Notes under the pieces: generated by a model | Seen by the model: only the letters and a program-made list of their open reading frames with translations | Database searches by the model: none | Told to the model about the DNA's origin: nothing | Shown: positions 23,626 through 35,181 of the stretch, piece after piece | Layout of the letters: every line of letters starts with the position of its first letter | How positions within the stretch are numbered: the first letter of the stretch is position 1 | Source: Cunninghamia lanceolata | Taxonomy: Eukaryota; Streptophyta; Pinopsida; Cupressales; Cupressaceae | Reading direction: 5' to 3' | Assembly (NCBI GenBank): GCA_027924645.1 | Contig: BSBN01000809.1 | Location: 44,174,001-44,238,000, forward strand | DNA length: 64,000 nucleotides | Position numbers and translations under genes: made by a program

Positions 23626-26600
23626 GTAAATACAGGTAAATATAGTTAAATAGATTTATATTGTTGTTTTAAATATGTATTAAATACATGTTTTGATATT
23701 TCTTGTGCGTTATTAGTTGAAATTGATTTAATTTATCCTTTTATATCCTCAGGCCATCATCACAAATTCATCAAAAACTTTGAAACAAGAACTTGAGAGG
23801 CACTCGTAAATACAGGTACAAATTGTGTATATCTAGATAGTTTTATATAAATTAAAATACATGTTTTGATTCAGATATATTGATAAATTGCTTGTATTAT
23901 TTTTATATCAGGTGGCATGAAGACCTGCTACATTCTCCTCAAGTTTTGGATTTTCTTGAGATGGCATATAACGACATTTTGTATTTACATTATTTTGAGT
24001 TGGCATATATGTACATACACAATTACATTATTACACATTTTGTTCAGAAATTTGTATACATGTGTATGTACACAATTTTATACTCTACAGTATTAAATTT
24101 ATCAAAATTATTATTTTATGTATTTTATTTGTTAAATGTCCATGTTTTTCTACTTAGAATTTACTTTAAATTTGATTTATTATATTGTTCAATTTGGTTG
24201 CTTTGGGCAACTTCACCAAAATTTGAGAACTTAAGACGTCCCCTTAAGACATCGTAAATTAGGACCCCTTAAGACATTCAAAAAGTTAGCATAGCTTCTC
24301 TCATTAAGGTTATGTGGAATTAGTATTTGTGGCTTGAAACTCCTAACATTTGGTATCTATAAGTAGTAAAATCACATCAAGCCTACACGACAATTTGATG
24401 ATGATAAATAAGTCCTAATCATAGTCATGTAGGTGTGAATTACACTCCTACCAGTAGTTTCACTCTTGGTGGCATGTCCTGTGTGTTCTTCCCCCTCTTG
24501 AGCATCTTTTTCAACCCCCAAATTGACCTTCCCTACCTCACATTTTTACCTAGTGCCCCCTTCATTTTTCCTACTTAGGGTCACCTCTTTGTGTCTTAGG
24601 GTTGCCCCTAGTGTCTCTAGGTTACTTGAGTGACCTTAATTAGTAAAAGTGGTGACCTTATTCCTAAAATGGGTGACCTTGTGGTTTTTAATGCATGAAA
24701 TAACTCATATTTTTATCTTTTCTTCTTGATTTTTAACCCATTTTAACTCCCATTTTTTGTGCTAACTTGTGCTTTTCCTCACTTTATTTCTATTTTGAAC
24801 TCATCATATTTTTGAGGGGTCCACCGATGTTAAGAGGAATTTGGAGGAAATATTACATCATATCATGTCCATTGAAAGTCATTAATGGTGGTCCTAAGTC
24901 ATGCAGGGGAGTACTTGGGGTGGGTGGAATCTTTTGAAGAAGTTGTAAAAATTTGACTTGGGACAGGGTATATGAACTTGGCAAACTTTTGCAAAAAATG
25001 TTACAAAACTTCAAGTGGGAATTGGATGAAATGAATTGAAGAAAGGAATGATTTCTTCAAGGCAGTTAGGCTTCTACAATTAGGAAGAAATGAGTGTTTC
25101 GATGTTATGGGGAAATGATGTAAAACTAGACAATAGGATAGGAAGTGGGATGGGATAAATCATATCCTAAAGTTAATCTAGCTTTCACAAAGTGGAGGGA
25201 AGGGAAGATACAAAGGAATATAAATTGTGGGAGAACCATATGGGACCATAGCTAGGAAGTGGAGGGGAGAAATAGATGAGATCCAGGGCCTTTTGTCTAA
25301 AAATGTAAAGTATTAAGAGCTTATAAGTTCCTGCAGACCTAAACTTATTTTAAAATTTGATTCACATCCTGAGTTTGTGTTCATAGGATGAAACATGTTA
25401 AGCAAAAGATTTCCTTGAGTCCTAATGGACACTAAAGATCATATTAAAAGGACTAAGGGAAGTTCTCATTTTAGTAGTTACACTAAGATTTGAAATTAAA
25501 GTTGACAAATCCTAATTAAAGTTACACTAAGGTTTCATTTTGTAAAATATTGGAATATCCCATCAATTTTCTTTGCATTAATGAAGTAAATCTATGATGA
25601 AATATTTTGTCTTGTAAATTAAGTTGTTTATTAATCAACTTATCAAATCAAGTGATTTCTCATGATTATTTCTCAAATACATGTATATGAATCTTATTGT
25701 GGAGAAGACTGTGAAACAAAATAAGAAGTCAACTAGAACCAAAGTGATGAGAGTTTATTCAACTATAAATAGTTTGTGTAGAAGCATAAATGGAATCTTT
25801 AAGTTACTAGATTGCAAGGACACTCCATGATACCCACATAAGGCCTTGGGATTTAATTTAATATAATATTTCTTCATAGATTAGCTAGAGGACAAAGGAG
25901 ATGTAGTCACAAATGTTGGTAGGTTAGAGCATCCTACTTACATAGGCTGGATAGAAAATTTGATGTGTTTAACTTTTTAGATATCTTGCTAGATACTTTT
26001 AGGCATTGTACCATAAATGTAGACTATATCAATAATGTAGAAAATTAGACTATAATAATGGTGAGAGAAGTAGTTTTCAAATAAATGTTGAATTCACTTG
26101 AACCCACTTTGAGGTACAATGTTATAGTTGCAAGGTAATGGTCTCAAGAGTATAATGTAATTGAAGTGTTAAAAGATTGGGCTAGTCCTAATGTGGATTT
26201 AAAAAGTTAAGGAATGTGGAGGATTACACAATTGTAAGTTTTCCTAGTGAAATGAAAGAGGCCATGATTATGATGTGCAAACTATTTGGGAACAAAGACT
26301 CAATACATTTAAATGCTAGATGGGTGTCATTATTAGACATGTGATTTTGGAAAGGCTAATGATTCATAACTATGGGGAGTTGAGAACATTGTAGATCTCT
26401 AAATAGGTAATTTTTGTAGGCTACCAAAGGGGAAGATTTCTACTAACTTCATTCCTAATTTGTGTCATTTATGCTACAATGAAATTCCCACCTCCACTAA
26501 TAAATTGTAGGCCTAGTTCCAAAGTTATAGTTCACATGTTTTTTTAGCAACAATTATCCTTGTAGGCACTCCTCCACCCATTTGGTGAAGAAGTTGTGTC

Positions 26601-27300
26601 CACTTAAGACATCGTAAATTAGGACCCCTTAAGACATCTTAAATTACATGATCAACACAAGATGTTCAAGCACCAAGGCACTTGGATAAATATAACTATA
26701 ACCATGCTAGGATCATTTAATATAACTTAGTTGATCTCTAGATGAGAAGATGTGAGAGATTGATCCCTCCTAGTAGGCAAGAGATCCTCATGAACTTATC
26801 TCACTTTTTAATGCTTTGTTTTGATTTGCTTACCATTTTATTGCTTAAAATTTGACCAGGACCTAAATATGCATACCGTGAATGAATGGAGGAACTTTAT
26901 TAGGACCTCATCACTACATAAATTCTTTCAATGCAATTTCTTCATTAAGCGCAAATCTAGATCAACACTCTGACACTTGTAGATTTATATATGACAATTG
27001 ATTATTTCTATTGATGTCAATCTATATATCTTATTATGGTTGATCTCAAATGTTTACATTTCTTTTCCTTCATGCACATGGTTCTAGATTAGTGTTTGAT
27101 TTATGATTAAATTTAGGGATGCTTGTATATACATATGTATGTGATGTTATGCTTTTATAGTTTATGATGTATATGCAATGTATGTATGCATGGATAACAT
27201 ATATATAAATATGGATGCACCTAAACTAACATGATGGTTTTACATGATTATTACTTTGACATGTGTATGATTTTGAACTACGACAAGATTGCATTTATTG
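23626..27300. other. Non-coding part of T with a 35-bp direct repeat
   Basis: After the transposase stop there is AT-rich sequence that may be 3' UTR. The 35-bp repeat (unit starting cttaagacatcgtaaattag) occurs identically at 24243-24277 and 26603-26637. The second copy is preceded by 'aagaagttgtgtccactt' (26588-26605), the same sequence as the element ends. No gene is recognisable between them; the roughly 2.3 kb in between may be a later insertion or a fragment of a related element. Confidence 0.6.
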
Positions 27301-27308
27301 TGTGACAT

Positions 27309-27503
27309 GTAAAAATATATAGTCCAGGTTCAACAATATATATATAAAGTCCAGGTCCATGTTCAAAAAATATATAAAGTCCACATGTTCAACAATATAT
27401 ATATAAAGTCCATGACAAACAGTATATAACAAATAGTCCATGAAATAGTCAAATATATAAAGTCCAGGTCCATGTTCAAAAAAATATATAAAGTCCATGT
27501 GTT

Positions 27504-27558
<55 letters not shown>

Positions 27559-27600
27559 CATGACAAACAGTATATAACAAATAGTCCATGAAATAGTCAA
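27309..27600. repeat. Tandem repeat of 'aaagtccatg' units plus (AT)n microsatellite
   Basis: Blocks of 'tataaagtccaggtccatgt', 'gttcaacaatatata' and 'catgacaaacagtatataac' recur two to three times. A run of about 22 AT dinucleotides lies at 27509-27553. Minus-strand ORFs here read poly-Tyr-Ile and are low-complexity artefacts. The repeat lies just past the 3' end of the minus-strand gene. Confidence 0.85.
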
Positions 27601-27633
27601 ATTATACATCTAGCCTATGTTTGAAATAACCTA

Positions 27634-30049
27634 TCACATACTATCTCTATCATCAAGAGTCCTCTTCACACCATGCGAACTACTCAGATGACCTGAATCA
27701 CTCTGCAAAAGAGAAAGATTTATATGAAATTAGATGTAAGATGATAAGGAAATAGATAATTTAATGACAATTTTTAAATTTATAATTTATATCATAAAAT
27801 TAAATTACCGTGTGAGGCTGAGAGGCATGCTCTGGTGCACTTGGACCTGTGTCTCCATGCTCTGAATCAATCTATTTAATACAAGAGAAAGTTCAAGTTG
27901 AAATTAGATATACTTGACGATTTTAAAAATGATTTAATTGAATTTAATTTATAAGAACTATCATATTTAAAAATTATTATACCGTAAGAGGAACTTGTTG
28001 TGAATCCTCTATTCCAGGACCTGTCTCTACAGGCTTAGCTCCATGACATGTATCGAGCTATAATTTAAGAAAAAAAAAATTTGAATGTACATGTCAACAT
28101 ATATATATATATATATATCTATTAAGAAATTTACTTTAAGTTCACAACGTATATTTTAATTGTTCAATTTAAATCTAATCTAAATTTTAAATTATACCGC
28201 ATCAGGTTGCCCATCTCCTCTGTCCTCCTGCTCTGCATGTGCTGTGTGTTGCTCATGAAACGTGTCACTAACAAGCTCCTACAATGTCATTTATATTTAA
28301 GTTAGCACATGTGTGTACAAATCAAGTTTTAAAATAGATATATAATTGACTTACAGTGTACATGTTATTAAATACGTTTTTCAACAACCTGAAATGCAGT
28401 CGACTCCTGATATAAACTTGGATTATCCAAGTGTGCTACAATGTCCATCCTCATAGTTGTGTCAACCTGCATAGACATATTTATAAAATATTAAATAGTA
28501 CATGTGCACGTTTTTAGATACACTCATATCAAAATAGAAAAATTTAAGTATATATATACAGTTTTTTAAAACAATATGTGTACATACTGTAAGAGTGTCA
28601 TGTGAGATGCCCAATGATGGAGGAGCGCTCGAGACACCCTGAGATGGAGGATTCAATGTGGAAGAACCCTGAACTAGTTCATAAATAAGTTCATAAATAT
28701 TTAATTGTACACACATTCAAGACTGAATTTTACAAAATTACAAATCATTGAAAATGTACCCCAAATGGGTGCCTGAGATGAACAGGTGTCGATGAAAAAT
28801 TAATTCGATCAATTGTGACCCCTGTTGCCATCATCTACACCAAACAAACCAAACAATTCGATTGTTAAAATATTACAATTTAATTGATCATCTATATGTT
28901 GATTAAAAACACGTGGTTAAAAAATTGTTTTAAATTCAACATGTGTACATAACCTATATATACCTGTGTCGAATGATCAGTGGGATGATCCTCAGCAAAT
29001 AGATAATCAACAAATGATTCAGTGCCCACATTATCAGATGATGCATGTGTAGCTGAAGTGGGTGCAACTGCTTGATCAGGTCCATAACACAACTGATTGC
29101 AACTCATACATGTATGAGGCATCGACACATGTGGAGTGGCACTAGGACCACTTCCATCATCAACTCCTCCATGCTCTCTAACTCGAGCTACCATCATAGA
29201 AGTCTGCTCATGTAGGCTACCTGAGAGTGCACTCAATGTGCCTAGTGTGGATACCACTGCACGATGCTCGAAGGGCGAAGGAATGGTAGCAACAGGAGGG
29301 TCAATAAGAGGTTGAATAGGCACCGGTCGTTGGGGATCAACCCGTGCCCCCAACCTCTGTTGTGGCATGCCACTACCAACACCCTGGAATGATCTAAAAT
29401 CAAAGTAGTTGGGTTTTTTATTCATAACAAACTCTACATATAATTTTCTCAAAAAATATAAAGGAACCTCACAATTAGCATGAGGTGGATAATCAAACAC
29501 CATCCACCATCTATCCCAAAAATTAGCAGACATTCCTTCATGCCTACACCACCTGATTGATATTCTTTTCTTATTTGCAGGAATAGGTTCATTTGTAATG
29601 GGATGTCTAAAATATTGTGCTAAATGAGCTTTTGTGATTTTAAGATCTAAAATAGTCTTATAGGAGAGGCCATCAGCATAAAATTGGTGCCTCTCCTCTC
29701 TCCATTTCTGGAATCCATCAAAATCTGAGTCAATAGACCTCACAGAATCTACAATGTTTTGCATCAAAGATGCAAAACGTACTACGTGAGATGGCATGAA
29801 TTGTTCACTGCGAATGGAATGCAATTTTTCTTGTATCGAATCCACATTTTCATTTATTATGGCTCGCAAGCGAGCCTGGTCAGTTCCAGGTGGGGGTGGA
29901 GGTGGAGGTGGAGGCGGGTCATCTGCAGGTGGGGCATCTAGAGGTGGGGCATTTGGCGCTGGGGGTGGGGGTGGGGGTGGGGGTGCGGCCGGATCATCTT
30001 GTGCATTAATAAAGTCCTCAACATCAAAGTGAATATCATCTAGATTCAT
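27634..30049 (-). CDS. T second gene: eight-exon protein of unknown function, ~535 aa
   Basis: Exons on the minus strand: 30049-28964, 28834-28760, 28668-28588, 28466-28389, 28278-28198, 28057-27983, 27871-27809 and 27702-27634 (stop TGA 27636-27634). All junctions are GT-AG, and every intron falls between codons (phase 0). Exon 1 encodes 362 aa. It begins MNLDDIHFDVEDF, followed by two proline runs, an acidic/helical part and a compact segment with RISIRWCRHEGMS, FWDRWWMVFDYPPH and VPLYFLRKLY. Near its end is a Cys pair CMSCNQLC. Exons 2-8 encode 21-27 residues each and are rich in Asp, Gly, Ser, His and Thr. No domain is known to me. It faces the transposase gene, so it may be the second protein of T. 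No stop interrupts it, so it appears intact. Confidence 0.65.
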
Positions 30050-30299
30050 GATGTATATATAAAAATCTAGATATGAACCTGCATATATATACATATAAAC
30101 ATACAAACTTCAGTACAAATTTAAAATTAAATCAAGAATATATATATATGTTTCAAGAAATTACACTTGAAATAAATTTAAATTAAAAACATACAAATAA
30201 TGTATACATGCATGTACAAATTTCAAAATGTAAGCGAGCTATTAGGACTACCATAATGATTGATACAATGGGCAATATATATTTCAAAATTTCAATGTG

Positions 30300-30900
30300 C
30301 ATTTAAGTAAGGAAACTTCTCTGGACAATCATCATGTAATTCTTAAATGTGAATATGCATCCCAAATTTTGGACTATTTTAAAGAAATATGGTGCATTTA
30401 GGAACTTGGTGATTGTTGGGGTAAAGAGGAATATATGATCATGCTAGAAGAGGCACTGATTAGGCTCATAATTGGCCAAGGTTTCTTTGAATAAGGTTAA
30501 AACAAGGAGATACCCATGTTGATATTCACACCCTTTGGTCCACACCTACATTGGGATGGATTAAGCTTGAAATTTTGATGGGTAGCCAAGGGTAATCCTA
30601 GTGAAGTAGGAGGAGTATGTTATTAAGAGATGATAAGGGAAAACCTCTACCTATCTTAAAGCTTATGATTTTGGTGTCAAGAACACTAATATGGTAGATT
30701 CTAGGGCCATGATATCCAGGGCCTCAAGATGACTTGGAAACTAAACAAGATATCCCTTAGTGTGGAAGGAGATTCCAAGATCAACATTGATCATATGAAA
30801 AAGCATAGATGAAGCTTGTGGTTATTGGAAACTATTATATATTGGAAGCTAGAAACTTGGTGAATACTTGTTTAAATCTATCTCCTTCAAACATATCAAA
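30300..30900 (+). pseudogene. Decayed LINE fragment (RNase H-like 3' part)
   Basis: In broken plus-strand frames one reads a stretch resembling WxxPxxGWIKLxFDG, about 30540-30580. It is followed by a decayed VIRDxxGKP part and VEGDSKINI near 30765. These are the landmarks of the RNase H domain that ends many plant L1-type LINE ORF2 proteins. Several stops and shifts break it. No poly-A tail or other LINE part was identified. Confidence 0.42.
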
Positions 30901-32142
30901 AGAAAAGGTAATTATATTCTAGACTAGGCAGATAATGGAAGAAATCATTAAATTGCTCCTAGACATCTAGCATTTGTTGGGAAGAATATTTTTTTTACAT
31001 TCAACTTGAAATCCCTAAGTTGTGCCTCCATGCTATCAAATGTTACTTGTATCTACCTTCTATACAATGATATTGAAGGGGTAGAAGGTTAGGCTAAGGA
31101 TTTCTATATTGCTACTTAGATAAATTCCACATCTTCAATGTGTGGCATGAGCATATGCACAAAGCCTTGGAGGATATTTCTAAGATAATGAAGATAAACC
31201 TTCATGTCTTGATGCTAAATTGGATGATTCTATCCACTATGAGAATTAAGATGAGGAGGAGGTGACATAAATCCCTCCTATCAAATTTGAACAATGTTAA
31301 AAATGTCAAGGAAGTGGTAGAGGCTTTGTAAGGCTTGTGTAATTTGTCCCACCACCCTAGGATAAAGTTTTTTAGTTTATTAGTAATTCTAACACTACTT
31401 CAACTTATTACTCTACTAGGGTTAGGGCCACTATAATTTTCCCTACCACTAATATATCTTAAGACACCTATTGGTTTATGTTTCATGTCATTGTAGTATA
31501 TTAATTTTCCCTACCACTATTGATTGAACAAAACTATACCATATATATTAAGTACTCTAGCTCAATGATCTTAAGATTAATGAAATCAAGACTAACTATA
31601 TCATCATTATGCTTAGATACACCCAACATGCTAATCAAGAACTTAATTACCTTCACAACCCTATTAGCATTGTATCACTCCTATTAGGGAGTGGACTTGA
31701 ATGGGGCCAAAAGATTCTTTACCTCTTACGATTGTGACTTTGGGTTTGGCATGGTCAACTTGGAGAGGTTGTGTGGCATATCCCTATAAGAGGATGAAGG
31801 GTGATAGGAGGTTGTAGGATGGCTAAAAGCATTCACATGACGATAATGTTCAAGTTTAAATTTCAAGATATGCATCATGGTCTACAAGGTTCTCTTGTTC
31901 AAAAGGTTCATCATATTCTAGACAAGGAACTCACAATCATTGGTACCAAATTCAAGACCTCCTATTACAAGTCTCCATATAGCTTTAAACATAACACCTA
32001 TAAACACAAAATTTATAGGGCTTGAATACAAGCCTGCCTCCCAGTTAGGAGACTTCCAAATAATTGGTGAACTCACATGCAATAAGGGAATAACACATGC
32101 ATACAAAATATGTAGAAGAAATCCCTGTAGCATGACTCGTGA
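30901..32142. other. Non-coding in T, no recognisable feature
   Basis: AT-rich with scattered stops in all frames. It may be decayed transposon DNA, but I see nothing specific. Confidence 0.45.
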
Positions 32143-32497
32143 TTAATTAAAGTTAGGGTTAGGGTTTCAATTAGGATCAGGCTTAGGGTTAGAATTGAGG
32201 TTAGGGTTAGAATTAGAATTCAAGGGTTGCTAAATTAGGGTAAGTATTAGAGCTACAATTATGGTTTGGGTTATGGCTAGAGTTAGGGTTACAATTACAA
32301 TTACAAGTAGCTCGTTAGGGTTAGGGTTAGGGCTAGAGTTAGAGTTACAATTACAATTACAAGTAGAGTTAGGGTTAGGGTTATGATTAGGGTTATAATA
32401 AGGGTTAGGGTTTGAATTGCATATAGAATTAGGGTTAGGATTAGGGTTAGAATTAGTGTTAGGGTTAGGGTTGGAATTGCATATAGAATTAGGGTTC
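32143..32497 (+). repeat. Degenerate TTAGGG-like tandem repeat
   Basis: Short units of GTTAGG/ATTAGG/TTAGGG dominate about 355 bp, with interspersed 'attacaattacaa' and 'gaattgcatatagaatt' blocks that themselves repeat. Plant telomeres are usually TTTAGGG, and this array is imperfect and internal. It is best read as an interstitial or simple repeat and not a telomere. Confidence 0.8.
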
Positions 32498-32879
32498 AAT
32501 CTAGCTAGAAATAGATAAATTAGTCAAGATGGTTCTAGCTCAATTTTGTTTCCTATTTCCTAGAAAATGCAAAACTAGTTATTGTTTTCTATTTAGTTGT
32601 TAGTCCCAACTCTTTCCTTTTAAGAAGTATATCAAATCTAATGTAGTAGTAGATACTTCTACATATACAAGTTTCTATTAGGAGAAAATATATTTTGCCA
32701 AATTTGTATAGAGTTGTCTATATAGTGTGTTCCAGGGTAATCAAATGATGTAAGTCACAATTTAGAGGGTTGAGGGATAAGTTTGTGTTGAGTCTATAAG
32801 AGGTGTTTTCTTACATAGACCGAGCTCCATAATCTAGGTGTCTCCATGTCTAACTCAAATGTTTCAACTTGGTCCATAT

Positions 32880-33870
32880 TATATCCAGATTAATGATAAA
32901 ATTTTATATATATGGCTATGCACAAGATCCACGACCATATCAATGTTTGGTAGAGAAAAGTTATCTAAGTTGGGGTAGATCCTTTTTTGATGTCTCAAAA
33001 GTTAGTGCAAACATGAATTCCCTTAGTTTTCTTGTTAACTAAGACCACATTAGATCTACCCATTTAGGAAAAGTAATAGTCTGAATGAACCCTGGACATC
33101 CAAGAGTTTATACAATTCTTCTATGACCACAAGGGCTACTTGGGGGTGCATTTTGCGTAGCTTTTATTGAATAGGTTTGGCATTGAGGTGAACCACAAGA
33201 TGATGCATGACTTTAAAGATGGAGTCTCAAGGTATATCACCATAAGACCACATGAAGAAATCAACGTAATATTTAACATGGTGACATGGTTATATATGCC
33301 TTCTTTGATGTCAAGGTCCAGTGGAGCTACTATCTTAGAGAGTTTAGGGTCCAAGCTTCTATTCACAGGTTGATGTTTATAGCATGTCCTCAACAAGGAG
33401 AGGGGAGTCATGTCTTGTATCTAAGTGGTATCTAATGGAAGGTGAAGTTTGTCAAATTGAGGAGCTCTTGGGAAGTGTCCATTTTTATTATATCATTTTA
33501 ATCGATCACAAGTTTCTTCTTATATAGATTGTTGCTATTCTGCCTAGACTAGGGTGCCTCAGGACTGAAGGGTTCTTTCTTTCTCTCCAAAATAAGCATA
33601 TATGTAGGTGTTAAGTATGGTGGAAAAATCTTTCTTATGATTACAATGGGGATGTGGTCTTGACACTTGATAAGTTTCATGATGGCTTCATCATTTTGGA
33701 AAACATCAAATCATAAAGGGTCGTGTTGGTCCCAATCGATAAGCTCAAGGTATTCTAGGTCTAAGGAGATGGTGAGGATAGTGACCTATCATGAAAGAGG
33801 TTAGTGGTGGAAAGATCTTTGTAAGGATCATGAGTGGAGCCTACATCAATGTCATTAAGATTAGGGAAAG
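32880..33870 (-). pseudogene. Decayed Gypsy reverse transcriptase fragment
   Basis: Minus-strand frames give pieces matching the start of a plant Gypsy RT in order. First comes a KPIQ-stop-KLRKMHPQVAL segment near 33150. Then FIQTITFPKWV near 33080 and a decayed VNKKTxGIxVCTNF part near 33020. Finally there is a broken equivalent of the PLPNIDMVVD segment near 32940. The 33.4-33.9 kb part may be the preceding pol linker. Stops and frameshifts are many. LTRs were not found. Confidence 0.6.
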
Positions 33871-34240
33871 CATTACCAATGAGGTTTCAAGCTCATATCA
33901 CAATTAACATCACGATGTTCATTCCAGGGGCATAACCTAGCTAGTGAGGACAGCTACTTGAGTATATCAAAAGTTACATAAATGTTGGCTTCATTTCATT
34001 CTTAATTAGTTGGCTATCACAAAAACTGTAAAATTTTCTCAATTCTTGATTAGTTCTAGTTGTCTCTAAATGTTTGATTATGAAGGATGTGATAACTTGG
34101 TTTTATTATGGTTTGTTGTAATTTTTTTACATGATAGTTAGCTATTCAATAATGCCTTTAAAATACAATGACATACATTGTTATAAGTAAATTTTATAAA
34201 AACCAAATATACATATCATCCCAATTTGCTATATAATTTT

Positions 34241-34690
34241 TGACAGTTTGTTCAAAATCTCTCCTTTCATATGATACAATCGTTTCAAAATTTCAATTGC
34301 ATTTTGCAGCTAAAATGTTTAAATACACCTATTCAACACTCAAATTGAACTCAAATTTTGACAGTTTGTTCAAAATCTCTCCTTTCATATGATACAGTAT
34401 TTTCAAAATTTCAATTCTATTTTACAGCTAAAATGTTTAAATAGAACTATTCAACACTCAAATTGAACTCAAATTTTGACAGTTTGTTCAAAATCTCTCC
34501 TTTCATATGATACAGTATTTTCAAATTTTCAATTGTATTTTACAGCTAAAATGCCTAAATATATCTATTCAATTCTCAATTTTAAACATAGTTTTGACAG
34601 TTTGTTCAAATTCTAACATTTTATATGATATAGTCTTTCAAAATTTCAATTGTATTTTACATCTAAATTGTCAAAAATTAACTACTGATT
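34241..34690 (+). repeat. 118-bp tandem repeat, nearly four copies
   Basis: 'tgacagtttgttcaaa' starts at 34241, 34358, 34477 and 34595, giving periods of 117, 119 and 118. Each unit also holds 'catatgatac' and 'caattg/ctattttacagct' blocks. The last copy is the most diverged. The array sits just inside the right palindrome array of T. Confidence 0.92.
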
Positions 34691-34834
34691 TTATAAACCC
34701 TAAACCCTAAATAACAATTCAAAATTTAAATTTTGATTGTATTTTACATCAAAACAAACAATGGAAGGTATAAACAATTGATGGGTAATTTTTACAAGTG
34801 GAAAAATCCACTTACCTGGCTGGATGCTTTGAGA

Positions 34835-35103
34835 ACTCGGGATCCCGTTTTCCTCTGTCACCTGTTGCTGTTGAAAATGGGGTCTCTGCTGTTTTTTAAA
34901 AAATTTAATACTTTTCACAAACGGGATCCCGTTTATAATGGGATCCTGTTTTATATAACGGGATCACGTTTATGGCCTCTAGGTTTAGGATCCCGGGAAA
35001 AACGGGATCGCATTTTTGGTTCTAGGCTCGGGATCCCGAGGCAAAACGGGATCACGTTTTATATAAACGGGATCCCATTTTATATAAACGGGATCCCGTT
35101 TTT
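34835..35103. repeat. T right subterminal palindrome array
   Basis: About ten copies of the AAACGGGATCCCGTTT-type palindrome lie within 270 bp, ending about 75 bp from the right terminus of T. Roughly half match the consensus core; the others carry single changes such as ATCACG, ATCCTG or ATCGCA. The same motif forms the left array, which ties the two ends together. Confidence 0.9.
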
Positions 35104-35149
35104 CGTTCCCCGATTTCAGATTTTTTTCTAACTCTGAAACTTCCACCTT

Positions 35150-35177
35150 AAGTGGACACAACTTCTTGCATCTACCC
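35150..35177 (-). repeat. T right terminal inverted repeat
   Basis: Its complement starts GGGT and carries the same perfect 20-bp core as the left end (plus-strand 35150-35169). It is followed by 'aaaa', the presumed target duplication, and then by resumed E1 gag sequence. Confidence 0.8.
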
Positions 35178-35181
35178 AAAA

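Larger units (their letters stand above)
18751..35177 (+). mobile_element. T: ~16.4-kb DNA transposon of unassigned superfamily
   Basis: Four signs point to one element. First, the ends are inverted repeats: 18751-18778 and the complement of 35150-35177 match at 25 of 28 positions, with a perfect 20-bp core GCAAGAAGTTGTGTCCACTT. Second, 'aaaa' flanks both ends (18747-18750 and 35178-35181), and removing T plus one copy restores the E1 gag reading frame. Third, arrays of the palindrome AAACGGGATCCCGTTT lie near both ends (19643-19791 and 34835-35103) and nowhere else in the window that I noticed. Fourth, it carries a long, nearly intact transposase-like gene on plus and a second spliced gene on minus. 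I cannot place it in a known superfamily from sequence. Older fragments (a LINE, a Gypsy element) and an internal copy of the terminal sequence at 26588 show that it is composite. Confidence 0.75.

Noticed and set aside
27295..27609. Poly-Tyr-Ile ORFs on the minus strand
   Set aside because: They come from the (AT)n microsatellite and surrounding tandem repeat.
29796..30032. Plus-strand Gly-rich ORF
   Set aside because: Antisense of the proline runs of the second T gene.
32143..32497. Chromosome end / telomere
   Set aside because: Array is degenerate, internal and not the usual plant TTTAGGG unit.
32230..32499. Asn-Pro repeat ORF on the minus strand
   Set aside because: Translation of the degenerate TTAGGG-like repeat; no other support.
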